A DNA stretch of 64,000 nucleotides, from positions 744,001 through 808,000 of the forward strand of contig NZ_CP018097.1 of the NCBI RefSeq assembly GCF_001886695.1. Reading direction: 5' to 3'. Below, piece after piece: positions 53,283 through 61,378 of this stretch. The stretch is from Aurantiacibacter gangjinensis. Its GTDB lineage: Bacteria; Pseudomonadota; Alphaproteobacteria; Sphingomonadales; Sphingomonadaceae. The notes beneath the pieces were generated by a model. That model ran no database searches, was not told where the DNA came from, and saw only the letters and a program-made list of their open reading frames with translations. The first letter of the stretch is position 1. Each line of letters begins with the position of its first letter. A program made the translations under genes and the position numbers.

Positions 53283-54701
53283 ATGAGCCACATTTTCGAC
53301 CCCACCACCCTTCGCGAATACGATATTCGCGGTATTATCGGCGAGACGCTGGGTCCGGACGATGCTCGCGCGATCGGACGCGGGTTCGCGACCCTTCTGT
53401 TACGCGAGGGCAGCGTGGAAGGGCGCAGGCCTTGCGTCGCGGTCGGCTATGATGGCCGCGTCAGCTCGCCCATGCTGGAACATGCGTTGATCGAGGGGCT
53501 GACGTCCGGCGGATGTGCCGTGCGCCGCATCGGTATGAGCGCCACGCCCATGCTGTATTACGCCGAAGCCTCAGCCGAAGAGGTAGATGGCGGCATTCAG
53601 ATAACTGGCAGCCACAATCCCGCCAATTACAATGGCTTCAAGATGGTATTTGAAGGGCGACCCTTCTTCGGCGGCGACATCCAGCGGCTCGGCGAACTGG
53701 CGGCTGCGGGCGACTGGACCAGCGGCATGGGCGAAGTCGACAGTGTCGATATCATCGAACAGTATGTCGAGCGTTTGCTGACTGCACTCTCGGGGATAGA
53801 CGAGGGCGTGCTTTCCGGCCTCAGGATCGGCTGGGACGCGGGCAATGGCGCAGCCGGGCCGGCGCTGGAGCTCCTCACCCAGCGCCTTCCGGGTGAGCAT
53901 CACCTGCTGTACACTGAAGTCGACGGCAATTTTCCCAATCATCATCCTGATCCCACTGTCGAGGCCAACCTTGTCGACCTGCGTGCCCTTGTCGCGGCGA
54001 AGAACCTCGACTTCGGAGTGGCATTCGACGGCGATGGCGACCGGATCGGCGCAATCGACGGTGAAGGCCGCGTCGTCTGGGGGGATCAGTTACTGATGAT
54101 CTACGCCGAGGACCTCCTCGGAAGACTACCTAACGCCACTGTTATCGCCGATGTGAAGGCCAGCCGCGCCCTGTTCGATCATGTTGCGGCGCATGGCGGA
54201 AAGCCGGTCATGTGGAAGACCGGCCACTCGCTGATTAAGTCCAAAATGAAGGAAGTTTCCTCTCCATTGGCGGGGGAAATGAGCGGGCATGTGTTTTTCG
54301 CCGACGATTATTACGGTTTCGACGATGCGCTTTATGCCGCTGTGCGCCTGATGGCGGCGAGCGCCCGGCTGGGGCGCAGCGTGACCGAATTGCGCGGCGC
54401 AATGCCCGAGATGATCAACACGCCGGAAATGCGCTTCCAAGTGGATGAAAGCCGCAAATTCGCCGCCATCGAGGAGATCGCCGCGCGCATCGCCGCCAGC
54501 GATGCCGTGGCGGACACGACCGACGGCGTGCGGGTGACGACCGACGATGGCTGGTGGCTGCTACGCGCCTCCAACACACAGGACGTGCTGGTCGCGCGCG
54601 CGGAAAGCGACACGCAGGAAGGGCTGGAGCGCCTGCTTGCCTCGATCGATGAACAATTGGCATTGAGCGGCCTCGAACGCGGCAGTAATGTTGGGCACTG
54701 A
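53283..54701 (+). CDS. Phosphomannomutase/phosphoglucomutase
   Basis: A 472-residue alpha-D-phosphohexomutase (AlgC/ManB-like) interconverting hexose 1- and 6-phosphates for polysaccharide precursors. All four domain signatures are visible: the entry LREYDIRGIIGETL, the phosphoserine loop QITGSHNPANYNGFKM (about residue 107), the metal loop FDGDGDRIGAID (about 245) and the sugar-specificity loop GEMSGHVFF (about 332). The C-terminal phosphate-binding segment LLRASNTQDVLVARAES is intact. It is 31 nt downstream of the J-domain gene. Confidence 0.94.
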   Translation: MSHIFDPTTLREYDIRGIIGETLGPDDARAIGRGFATLLLREGSVEGRRPCVAVGYDGRVSSPMLEHALIEGLTSGGCAVRRIGMSATPMLYYAEASAEEVDGGIQITGSHNPANYNGFKMVFEGRPFFGGDIQRLGELAAAGDWTSGMGEVDSVDIIEQYVERLLTALSGIDEGVLSGLRIGWDAGNGAAGPALELLTQRLPGEHHLLYTEVDGNFPNHHPDPTVEANLVDLRALVAAKNLDFGVAFDGDGDRIGAIDGEGRVVWGDQLLMIYAEDLLGRLPNATVIADVKASRALFDHVAAHGGKPVMWKTGHSLIKSKMKEVSSPLAGEMSGHVFFADDYYGFDDALYAAVRLMAASARLGRSVTELRGAMPEMINTPEMRFQVDESRKFAAIEEIAARIAASDAVADTTDGVRVTTDDGWWLLRASNTQDVLVARAESDTQEGLERLLASIDEQLALSGLERGSNVGH

Positions 54702-54734
54702 TTACTGGGCCGCGACTGGCCGACAAGGGGACGC

Positions 54735-55550
54735 ATGATGAAGAACTGGATTATCGCGCTGGCCGCACCGCTGGCGCTGGCGGCGCAACCCGCGATGGCG
54801 CAGGAGCAGGAGCCATTAGTCATCACGCCGGACGAAGAGGCGGTGTTCGACGCGATGGCGGAGGCCTTCACCGTCGAACCGCTGACGCCCGAGCAGGAAG
54901 CACGCATGCCAATTGCGCGCAGATTGGCAGCGCAGGTCATCCCCGAGGGCGCGATGGCCGAGATGATGTCCGGCATGTTTGACGGCCTGTTGTCGCCGCT
55001 GATGGAACTGGGTGGAAACAGTGCGGCCGCCGCTCTCAACCAGCGGCTGGGCTACGCCCTATCCGAGGACGAGATCGAGGAGAGTGCCGCTCGCGAAGCA
55101 TTGGAGCTGATAGACCCCGCTTGGGAACAGCGCGAGGAGCTCACCATGCAGGCCATGCAAGGCGCCACCACTGCGATGATGAGCGCGATGGAGCCGATGA
55201 TGCGCGATGTGATGGCCGAGCTTTACGCCATCCGCTTCACGGACGAACAGCTGGCTGACATCTCCGCCTTCTATGCTACGGAAACTGGCGCTGTATTTGC
55301 CCGCGAAAGCTACACTATGGCAAGCGATCCGCGCATCGTGGGCGCGATGTTTGCAGATCCCGAAGCGACTTTCGGTGCGATGGGCGAGATGTTTGCCGAG
55401 ATACAAGCGGCGACGGCTGACCTTCCACCGCAACGCGGCTACGCCGATCTGAGCGAGCAGGAGCGCAATACGCTTTCCCGACTCACCGGCATCGGCAAGG
55501 CCGATCTCGAAGCCTCGCTCGAAGCTGGTGCGGCCGCTGCCGAATTCTGA
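54735..55550 (+). CDS. Secreted DUF2059-domain protein
   Basis: 271 residues with a signal peptide (about residues 1-22, AQPAMAQ). The helical DUF2059 region is at about 125-205 (MQGATTAMMSAMEPMMRDVMAELYAIRFTDEQLADISAFYATETGAVFARES); the rest is also helix-rich and acidic. The family is periplasmic and of unknown function. It follows the phosphohexomutase gene by 33 nt; GGGGACGC precedes the ATG. Its 3' end converges on the BON-domain gene. Confidence 0.85.
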   Translation: MMKNWIIALAAPLALAAQPAMAQEQEPLVITPDEEAVFDAMAEAFTVEPLTPEQEARMPIARRLAAQVIPEGAMAEMMSGMFDGLLSPLMELGGNSAAAALNQRLGYALSEDEIEESAAREALELIDPAWEQREELTMQAMQGATTAMMSAMEPMMRDVMAELYAIRFTDEQLADISAFYATETGAVFARESYTMASDPRIVGAMFADPEATFGAMGEMFAEIQAATADLPPQRGYADLSEQERNTLSRLTGIGKADLEASLEAGAAAAEF

Positions 55551-55560
55551 CAATCATGCA

Positions 55561-55584
55561 AAAAAGAGGCCGGACGAACCGGCC
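55561..55584 (-). terminator. Rho-independent terminator of the BON-domain gene
   Basis: Read leftward, GGCCGG (55584-55579), a 5-nt loop and CCGGCC (55573-55568) are followed by TCTTTTTT, about 28 nt after the BON-gene stop. On the plus strand the same stem follows the DUF2059 gene but has only a short T-run. Confidence 0.8.
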
Positions 55585-55611
55585 CCTTCATGCTTAAGCT
55601 GATCGCTGCGA

Positions 55612-56418
55612 TCAGGACACTTCGCGGCCCTGCGGCGATGTGCCTGCGCGCATATCCGCTTCCGCGATACGCAGATTGTTCTGCACATGCTTCACGCCCG
55701 ACAGGTCATGCACGATGTCTTCGGCGTGGCGCTTTTCCCAGCGCGTATTGACCGTGCCGTTCAGCGTCACTTCGCTGTCTTCCACCGTCACTTCGATACC
55801 GCGCGCATCGACGCCGCGATCTTCGGTCAGGCGGTCGCAGGAATCTTCGAGGATACGCTCGTTGGATCGGGTATAATTGCTTGGCCCGTGGCCGCGATTG
55901 TCCATCTCGCGCCGACGCGCCGCATCTTCATCGCCGAACCAACTTGCGATCTCGTCGCCAGCCTTGTCGAAGAAGCCGCGCTCACCGCGGTCGTAGGACC
56001 GGCTGCGCGAGGAACGACCGAAGCGATCGTCGGAGCTCGGGAAGAAGCTGGCACCGCCACCGATCGGCTCGCCGCCGAAATCGTCGCCGCGAAAATAGCC
56101 ATGCGTCGCATCGGACCGCATTCGGCCATAGCGAGCATCGTCCTGCTCGTAATAGCTCATCGGGTCGTAATCGGTGCGCGAGGTCTCGCGGCGCTGGCCA
56201 CGCTGCCTGTCATCACGCCGCAGCTGCTCGTCATAGGGCGAACGCTCGTTATCGCGCGAATTACGCGGGCGCGAATAGTCGTCATCGTCGGCATAGGCGC
56301 TGTCGCCATATTGCGATTCACTGCGCTGCTCGAACTGCTCGGCCTGGCGGCCATAGCCGCGGTCGTCATTGTAGTAGCGGCTGTAACGCTCGCCATTTCG
56401 ATTGTATCGGTTTGCCAT
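55612..56418 (-). CDS. BON-domain protein with long polar low-complexity N-terminus
   Basis: 268 residues from MANRYNRNG (56418), preceded by GGAGAG. Residues 1-130 are rich in Arg, Asp, Tyr, Ser and Gly and look disordered. A short conserved DEIASWFGDEDAARRR motif (about 160-175) follows, then a C-terminal BON domain (about 193-255; VTVEDSEVTLNGTVNTRWEKRHAEDI). No signal peptide is seen. BON domains are thought to bind membranes or ligands; some relatives are stress-induced. It is divergent from the helicase gene. Confidence 0.85.
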   Translation of the reverse strand: MANRYNRNGERYSRYYNDDRGYGRQAEQFEQRSESQYGDSAYADDDDYSRPRNSRDNERSPYDEQLRRDDRQRGQRRETSRTDYDPMSYYEQDDARYGRMRSDATHGYFRGDDFGGEPIGGGASFFPSSDDRFGRSSRSRSYDRGERGFFDKAGDEIASWFGDEDAARRREMDNRGHGPSNYTRSNERILEDSCDRLTEDRGVDARGIEVTVEDSEVTLNGTVNTRWEKRHAEDIVHDLSGVKHVQNNLRIAEADMRAGTSPQGREVS

Positions 56419-56601
56419 GTCACTCTCCGTTGGGGGGTAGCCAACCCGGGCGAGGGGAGCCGCGGGCAGGCGATAGGCCCGTGTCTGCCGGGCTATCGTT
56501 TTGAAAACGCGTCGTGCCATCGTCTGCTCCACGGGATAGCGCGTCCGCCTCACGCCTCGGCGTAACCGGGACGGGAACGCGCATCGCTCGCCGCAGGTTG
56601 A

Positions 56602-59058
56602 ATGGTGGTGAGCGCCGAAGACATACCCCCAGAGATCGCCGAATGGTTCGACGGGCGCGGCTGGCGCGTGCGGAGGCACCAAGCCGAAATGCTCGCGGCG
56701 AGCGATGCAGGCAAGCACGCGATGCTGGTGGCGGATACGGGGGCGGGCAAGACTCTGGCGGGTTTCCTGCCGACGCTCGCCGACTTCAGCCCCAGCCGCA
56801 TCGGCGATGGCAAACCGCCGCAGGGTTTGCACACGCTTTACGTTTCGCCACTGAAGGCGCTGGCGCATGATGTGCAGCGCAACCTTCTCACGCCGATCGA
56901 GGAGATCGGCCTCGATATTCGCGTGGAAACGCGCAGCGGCGATACGCCGTCGGACCGCAAGCGCCGCCAGCGCAGCCGCCCGCCCAATGTCTTGCTGACC
57001 ACGCCGGAAAGCCTGCACCTGTTGTTGAGCTACGAAGACAGCTTTTCGCTCTTTGCCGGATTGAAACGGGTAGTGGTCGACGAAATCCACGCCTTTGCCA
57101 CGCAGAAGCGGGGCGACCTGCTGGCGGTGGCATTATCGCGTCTTCAAGCCATCGCGCCCGACATGCAACGCGCAGCCCTTTCCGCCACGGTGGCTGACCC
57201 TGAGGCCTTCCGCAGCTGGATCGCGCCATGGGGCGATCTCGACGCAGTAGACCTTGTGACCGGAGAAGCGGGCGCGGAGCCGCAGGTGGAAATCCTGCTG
57301 CCCGAGGAAGAGCGTGTGCCATGGGGCGGGCATGCCGCCACATGGTCGATCCCGCAGCTCTACGAGCGCATCAAGGCCAACAACACCACGCTGATCTTTA
57401 CCAATACCCGCTTTCTTGCAGAATATATCTTCCAGCATCTGTGGGATGCGAATGAGGACAAGCTGCCGATCGGCATCCACCACGGCTCGCTCTCGAAAGA
57501 GGCGCGACGCAAGGTGGAGGGGGCGATGGCGCGCGGCGAATTGCGCGCGCTGGTGTGCACGGCCAGCCTCGATCTGGGCGTGGACTGGGGCGATATCGAC
57601 CTCGTCGTGCAGATGGGCGCGCCAAAGGGCTCCAGCCGCCTGTTGCAGCGCATAGGTCGCGCCAATCACCGGCTCGACCAGCCCAGCCGGGCGCTGCTGG
57701 TGCCGGGCAACCGGTTCGAGTTTCTCGAGGCCACTGCTGCGCGCGAAGCTGTCGACGAAGGCAAGCGCGATGGCGAGGATTTCCGTCGCGGGGGCTTGGA
57801 TGTATTGGCCCAGCATATCATGGCTTGCGCCTGCGCCGCGCCGTTCGACGAGGCGGAGTTGTTGTCGCAAGTCCGATCCTGCCTGCCCTATGCCTCGGTC
57901 GATCAAGAGCTGTTCGGGCGCGTCATCGAATTCGTTGCCACGGGCGGTTATGCGCTGCGCGCCTATGACAAGTTCAAGCGCATCGTGCGCGGCAAGGATG
58001 GCGTGTGGCGCCTTGCTCACCCGGAGCAGGCGCACCGCCACCGCATGAATGCCGGTATCATCCTCGATGCCGAAATGCTCGACGTGCGCTTTCGCAACGG
58101 GCGTTCTCTCGGACGGGTCGAGGAACGCTTCGCCGCGTCATTAAGGCCCGGTGATACCTTCCAGTTCGCGGGCGTGAATGTCGAGGTGGAACAGCTGAAG
58201 GACATGGAGCTAATCGTGCGTGGCAGTTCCAAGGCGGCGATGATCCCCAGCTATGGCGGGCTGCGCATGCCGCTCACCACGCATCTGGCCGACCGTGTGC
58301 GCGCCATGCTGACGGACCGGGCCGGTTGGGCGCGCTTCCCCGACGATGTGCGCGAATGGCTGGAAGTGCAGGACTGGCGCAGCAAGCTGCCGGGCCCGGA
58401 CAATCTGCTTGTGGAGAGCTTCCCGCATGCAGGCCGCGAGTACATCGTCTTTTATACGTTCGTTGGCTGGAATGCGAACCAGTCGCTGGGCATGCTGGTG
58501 ACGAAGCGGATGGAGGATATGGGGCTGATGCCCGGTGCCTTCGTCGCCAATGATTACTCGCTGGCGGTGTGGGGCCTGAAGCCGGTCGAAGACCCCGCGC
58601 CGCTGCTTTCGCCCGATATCCTGACCGATGAATTTATCGACTGGGTGCAGGATTCCCACCTGCTGCGCCGAGCCTTTCGCGAAGTGGCGGTGATCGGAGG
58701 GCTGGTCGAACGCCAACACCCCGGCAAGCGCAAGAGCGGGCGGCAGGTGACGTTCAGTACCGACCTCATTTACGACGTGCTGCGCAAATACGAGCCCGAC
58801 CATGTGCTGATCGAGGCGGCATGGGCCGATGCGCGGGCCAATATGACCGATATCGGACGGCTGGGCGACCTGCTCGATACCGCCGCCGAGAAACTGGACC
58901 ACGTCGTGCTGGACAGGGTCAGCCCGCTCGCCGTGCCCGTGATGGTGATGATCGGGCGGGAGTCCGTGCCGCAAGGCGCGCAGGATGACGAATTGCTGCT
59001 GGAGGCGGAAACGCTGGCAGGCGCGGCGATGCGCGTGGATGGTGTGGCGGAGGTTTAG
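56602..59058 (+). CDS. Ligase-associated DEXH-box DNA helicase (Lhr-like)
   Basis: An 818-residue SF2 helicase of the ligase-associated DNA-damage-response group. Walker A is VADTGAGKT (about residues 46-54), motif II is VVDEIHAF (DEIH, about 157), motif III is SATV, and motif VI is LQRIGRANHRLDQPSRA. The C-terminal winged-helix and Lhr-core regions follow. In many genomes it sits with an ATP-dependent DNA ligase, an exonuclease and the PdeM endonuclease; none is adjacent here. The ATG at 56602 is used; a GTG at 56608 is possible. Confidence 0.93.
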   Translation: MVVSAEDIPPEIAEWFDGRGWRVRRHQAEMLAASDAGKHAMLVADTGAGKTLAGFLPTLADFSPSRIGDGKPPQGLHTLYVSPLKALAHDVQRNLLTPIEEIGLDIRVETRSGDTPSDRKRRQRSRPPNVLLTTPESLHLLLSYEDSFSLFAGLKRVVVDEIHAFATQKRGDLLAVALSRLQAIAPDMQRAALSATVADPEAFRSWIAPWGDLDAVDLVTGEAGAEPQVEILLPEEERVPWGGHAATWSIPQLYERIKANNTTLIFTNTRFLAEYIFQHLWDANEDKLPIGIHHGSLSKEARRKVEGAMARGELRALVCTASLDLGVDWGDIDLVVQMGAPKGSSRLLQRIGRANHRLDQPSRALLVPGNRFEFLEATAAREAVDEGKRDGEDFRRGGLDVLAQHIMACACAAPFDEAELLSQVRSCLPYASVDQELFGRVIEFVATGGYALRAYDKFKRIVRGKDGVWRLAHPEQAHRHRMNAGIILDAEMLDVRFRNGRSLGRVEERFAASLRPGDTFQFAGVNVEVEQLKDMELIVRGSSKAAMIPSYGGLRMPLTTHLADRVRAMLTDRAGWARFPDDVREWLEVQDWRSKLPGPDNLLVESFPHAGREYIVFYTFVGWNANQSLGMLVTKRMEDMGLMPGAFVANDYSLAVWGLKPVEDPAPLLSPDILTDEFIDWVQDSHLLRRAFREVAVIGGLVERQHPGKRKSGRQVTFSTDLIYDVLRKYEPDHVLIEAAWADARANMTDIGRLGDLLDTAAEKLDHVVLDRVSPLAVPVMVMIGRESVPQGAQDDELLLEAETLAGAAMRVDGVAEV

Positions 59059-59088
59059 GAATTGCAGGCATTTAGTGGCCCGACGTCA

Positions 59089-59664
59089 TTAGTGAAGCAG
59101 TTCCCATTCGGGACATCTGGGCGAGACTGGTAGGGTGTCGGTTCTGGATTGAGCCGCAACCATTACCCTTTCCGCGCCGTTGGTGGTTGCGTTTCGCTTA
59201 GATGCGTGATCCACCGCTTTCTCGAAGTCCCTGTGGGCCTCTATCCCCATGAAGCAGAGGCTATCTCGCCGCAATCCGGCGCTTCTCACAATGCCTAGCG
59301 CGATCAAAACGTTGCCAAAAGGTGCATCATCCTCTGGTTCCAAGAGCACAACTGTCTCCGAATTCTCAGCAGCGTGCGTGGCCAGCACGGACTGTGCAAC
59401 CTCAGGTGTGACTATGGCGCCGTCGATAAAAAATCGTCCGAGGCTGTCGACCCCCAGACGGACCCAATGCCGCGCTCCCTCTGCCGTGGCGAACCATGGA
59501 TTAGGTAGATCGAAGGTCGTCACCTGCAATGGTTCATCTGTGTCCGGCTGCCATACGGAAGCAAAGGCGACAATGGCGGTGATTGCCACCGCGAGAAAGC
59601 CGCATCGCGCGATATTGTCGGCAGGTCCGGCTCTGTCCAGCCCTCGCTCGCGCCTAATGCGCAT
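59089..59664 (-). CDS. Divergent ExbD/TolR-like membrane protein
   Basis: 191 residues from MRIRRERG (59664), overlapping the upstream exbD by 11 bp. One membrane helix (about residues 21-38) is followed by a periplasmic domain whose strand/helix pattern matches ExbD: SLGRFFIDGAIVTPEVAQSVL, TVVLLEPEDDAPFGNVLIALGIVRSAG. The GIEAHRDF stretch (140-147) aligns with GNEQYRDF at the end of the two ExbD paralogs. The conserved Asp of the ExbD membrane helix is missing. A basic C-terminal tail of about 45 residues is extra. It may be a modified accessory subunit. Confidence 0.7.
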   Translation of the reverse strand: MRIRRERGLDRAGPADNIARCGFLAVAITAIVAFASVWQPDTDEPLQVTTFDLPNPWFATAEGARHWVRLGVDSLGRFFIDGAIVTPEVAQSVLATHAAENSETVVLLEPEDDAPFGNVLIALGIVRSAGLRRDSLCFMGIEAHRDFEKAVDHASKRNATTNGAERVMVAAQSRTDTLPVSPRCPEWELLH

Positions 59665-60100
59665 CGAAATCGCGATATTGCTCGTTTCCGGCGAAGGCGA
59701 ATTTGTCGACGCCGGCATCGGCGACGGCGTTGATGACGTGGACGCTGTCTTCGTAGCTGGCATTGGCTTCAGGCTGGAAGCGGATGACAGGGTTTTCGGG
59801 CTGCGCGGCGGCGGCATCGAGGCGCGCGGTGAGCTGATCGCCGGTGACAGGTTCGCCGTTCCACAATATCCCGCCATCGGCGAGGACGATCAGTGCGACG
59901 GTTTCGCTCTCCGACATCACGCAGCCGGGGCACGGGGCGGGCAGGTCTACGTCCAAGCGGTTTGTGGCGATGGGGATGGAGAGGATCAGCATGACGAGCA
60001 GAACGAGCAGCACGTCGATCAGCGGCGTGATGTTGAGCTCGTTCATCGGCGAGGGCGTGGTGTTCGTGTGACGACCGACCAGGCGGGAACGATAAGCCAT
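59654..60100 (-). CDS. ExbD-family biopolymer transport protein (paralog 3)
   Basis: 148 residues from MAYRSRLVG (60100), preceded by GAGGAG. A cytoplasmic N-terminus leads to the helix NITPLIDVLLVLLVMLILSIPI (about 23-44) with the proton-pathway Asp at residue 29. The periplasmic domain carries CPGC (57-60), an unusual Cys pair, and ends with AGNEQYRDFDAH, as in the 60271 paralog. It is separated from the exbB operon by a terminator and has its own promoter with a palindrome over the -10. It overlaps the divergent ExbD-like gene downstream. Confidence 0.9.
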   Translation of the reverse strand: MAYRSRLVGRHTNTTPSPMNELNITPLIDVLLVLLVMLILSIPIATNRLDVDLPAPCPGCVMSESETVALIVLADGGILWNGEPVTGDQLTARLDAAAAQPENPVIRFQPEANASYEDSVHVINAVADAGVDKFAFAGNEQYRDFDAH

Positions 60101-60115
60101 AAGCGTCTCCTCGGT

Positions 60116-60154
60116 ATGTGATGCTATCACATCACTCGCGGTAAGGTCTGTCAA
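60116..60154 (-). promoter_or_regulatory. Promoter with palindromic operator over the -10, second exbD unit
   Basis: Read leftward, TTGACA (60154-60149), a 17-nt spacer and TGTGAT (60131-60126) form a good sigma-70-type promoter. The perfect palindrome ATGTGATAGCATCACAT (60132-60116; 7-bp arms, 3-nt centre) covers the -10 and the start region. The ribosome-binding site GAGGAG follows at once. ATGT...ACAT dyads of about this length are typical of PadR-family repressors, but the regulator is unknown. Confidence 0.65.
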
Positions 60155-60209
60155 GCAGGGCGCTATTCTGGCCGAGACTGTCTCGAGAAGATTTACCGGA
60201 CTGGAGACA

Positions 60210-60238
60210 CAAAAAAGGGGCGGATCACTCCGCCCCCT
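60210..60238 (-). terminator. Rho-independent terminator after the second exbD
   Basis: Read leftward, GGGGCGGA (60236-60229), a 4-nt loop and TCCGCCCC (60224-60217) are followed by TTTTTT (60216-60211), about 35 nt after the exbD stop codon at 60271. It ends the tonB-exbB-exbD transcript before the second exbD unit. Confidence 0.92.
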
Positions 60239-60270
60239 CTTCGGGTATTGAAAGTTAGCGCTTCGCCGCG

Positions 60271-60708
60271 TCAGCCGCCGGTGCCGAATTGGCGATACTG
60301 CTCGTTTCCGACGAATCCGAAGCGCGTGAGGCCGAAACCGTTTATGATGTTCAGCACGCGCGCTGCGTGATCGTAGCTGGCATTGGCCACCGGCTCGAAC
60401 TGTGTTTCGGGCTCGGGGGTCATCGCCACAGAGCGCTGCAGGTTCGTCACCAACTCGCCTTCGCTGATCGAGGTGCCGTTCCACAGGATCTGCTCATCAG
60501 TAGTGAGCACGATCTTGTTCTTCACCGGATCGACTTCGGGCGTGTTCGGGTTGTCGGTGGGCTGCGGCAGGTCGATGCTGACCGCATGCGTTGCCACAGG
60601 GATGGTGATGATGAACATGATGAGAAGAACGAGCAAGACGTCGATCAACGGCGTCATGTTCATGTCCATCATCGGCTCGCCATCGTCTCTGCCGCCTGAC
60701 ATTGCCAT
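60271..60708 (-). CDS. exbD: ExbD-family biopolymer transport protein (paralog 2)
   Basis: 145 residues. The membrane helix MTPLIDVLLVLLIMFIITIPVA has the conserved Asp at residue 23. The periplasmic domain (about 50-140) ends with GFVGNEQYRQFGTGG, close to the 59654 paralog. ExbD couples the proton gradient through ExbB to TonB to drive outer-membrane receptors. It is the last gene of the tonB-exbB-exbD-exbD unit, stopped by the hairpin at 60210-60238. Confidence 0.94.
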   Translation of the reverse strand: MAMSGGRDDGEPMMDMNMTPLIDVLLVLLIMFIITIPVATHAVSIDLPQPTDNPNTPEVDPVKNKIVLTTDEQILWNGTSISEGELVTNLQRSVAMTPEPETQFEPVANASYDHAARVLNIINGFGLTRFGFVGNEQYRQFGTGG

Positions 60709-60757
60709 GGTGTGTTACTCCTAATTCCGTCCGCTTGCGTCGAGGATTTGGCTGGGA

Positions 60758-61294
60758 TCAGCCGTTCGGGTCGACGGGGTTGGAAATGAACCCGACAGTG
60801 GGATAGCCCGCCGCCTGGATGTTGAAAATAGTGCCTGCCACGCAGCGCCACGGGGCGTTCACGTCGCCGCGAATGTGCACTTGCGGGATCAGGTCGGGCT
60901 GCTCGAGAATCGCCTCGGGGCCGCCCGCGCGCTGCACGATGCTGTCCAGCCGCTCGAAAGCCTGCTCGCGCAGTTCTTCCGAATTCACCAGCGTAGTGTT
61001 GTTTATGAAAATGCGGCACTCGCCATTGCGCGTCGCGCCTTCATAGGCGGTGTTCAGAGTGCTTGGCGTGCGGCCTGCAGCGTCCGTGGTGGTCACGGTG
61101 ATCAGCAGGTTTTCGACCTTGTCATCGGAATCCTGCGACACGAGAACCGGGATTTCCAGCTCCTCCACCGTCTGGATGGCCACCGGAACCGCGATCAGGA
61201 AGATGATCAGCAGAACCAGCATGACGTCCACCAGAGGCGTCGTGTTGATGTCCGACATTGGCGTTCCTTCGCCGCCGCCCATCGAAATGGCCAT
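60758..61294 (-). CDS. exbD: ExbD-family biopolymer transport protein (paralog 1)
   Basis: 178 residues. The membrane helix [22 protein letters not shown] carries the Asp at residue 23. The periplasmic domain is longer than in the other paralogs, with two cysteines (GECRIFINN and PWRCVAGT) that may form a disulfide. The C-terminus is [11 protein letters not shown] rather than the NEQYR ending. It follows exbB after an 84-nt gap that holds a strong stem-loop. Several ExbD paralogs behind one ExbB are common in sphingomonads, which have many TonB-dependent receptors. Confidence 0.94.
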   Translation of the reverse strand: MAISMGGGEGTPMSDINTTPLVDVMLVLLIIFLIAVPVAIQTVEELEIPVLVSQDSDDKVENLLITVTTTDAAGRTPSTLNTAYEGATRNGECRIFINNTTLVNSEELREQAFERLDSIVQRAGGPEAILEQPDLIPQVHIRGDVNAPWRCVAGTIFNIQAAGYPTVGFISNPVDPNG

Positions 61295-61326
61295 GTCTCT
61301 CGTCCTATATCACGTCGTAAAAGTCA

Positions 61327-61360
61327 CTGGCGGGCATTCGCATGCGATCATGCCCGCCAG
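61327..61360 (-). promoter_or_regulatory. Intercistronic stem-loop between exbB and exbD
   Basis: CTGGCGGGCAT (61327-61337) pairs perfectly with ATGCCCGCCAG (61350-61360), 11 bp, around a 12-nt loop containing the palindrome TCGCATGCGA. The T-run that follows in the leftward direction is short (TGACTTTT), so it is more likely an mRNA-stabilising or partial attenuator element that keeps exbB output above exbD. Confidence 0.6.
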
Positions 61361-61378
61361 GCGATAATGTGCCGAGGC

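Noticed and set aside
56574-56599. GGAAC-N17-GGTT just before the helicase start codon
   Set aside because: The -10 has a mismatch and would place the transcription start at or after the ATG; considered chance.
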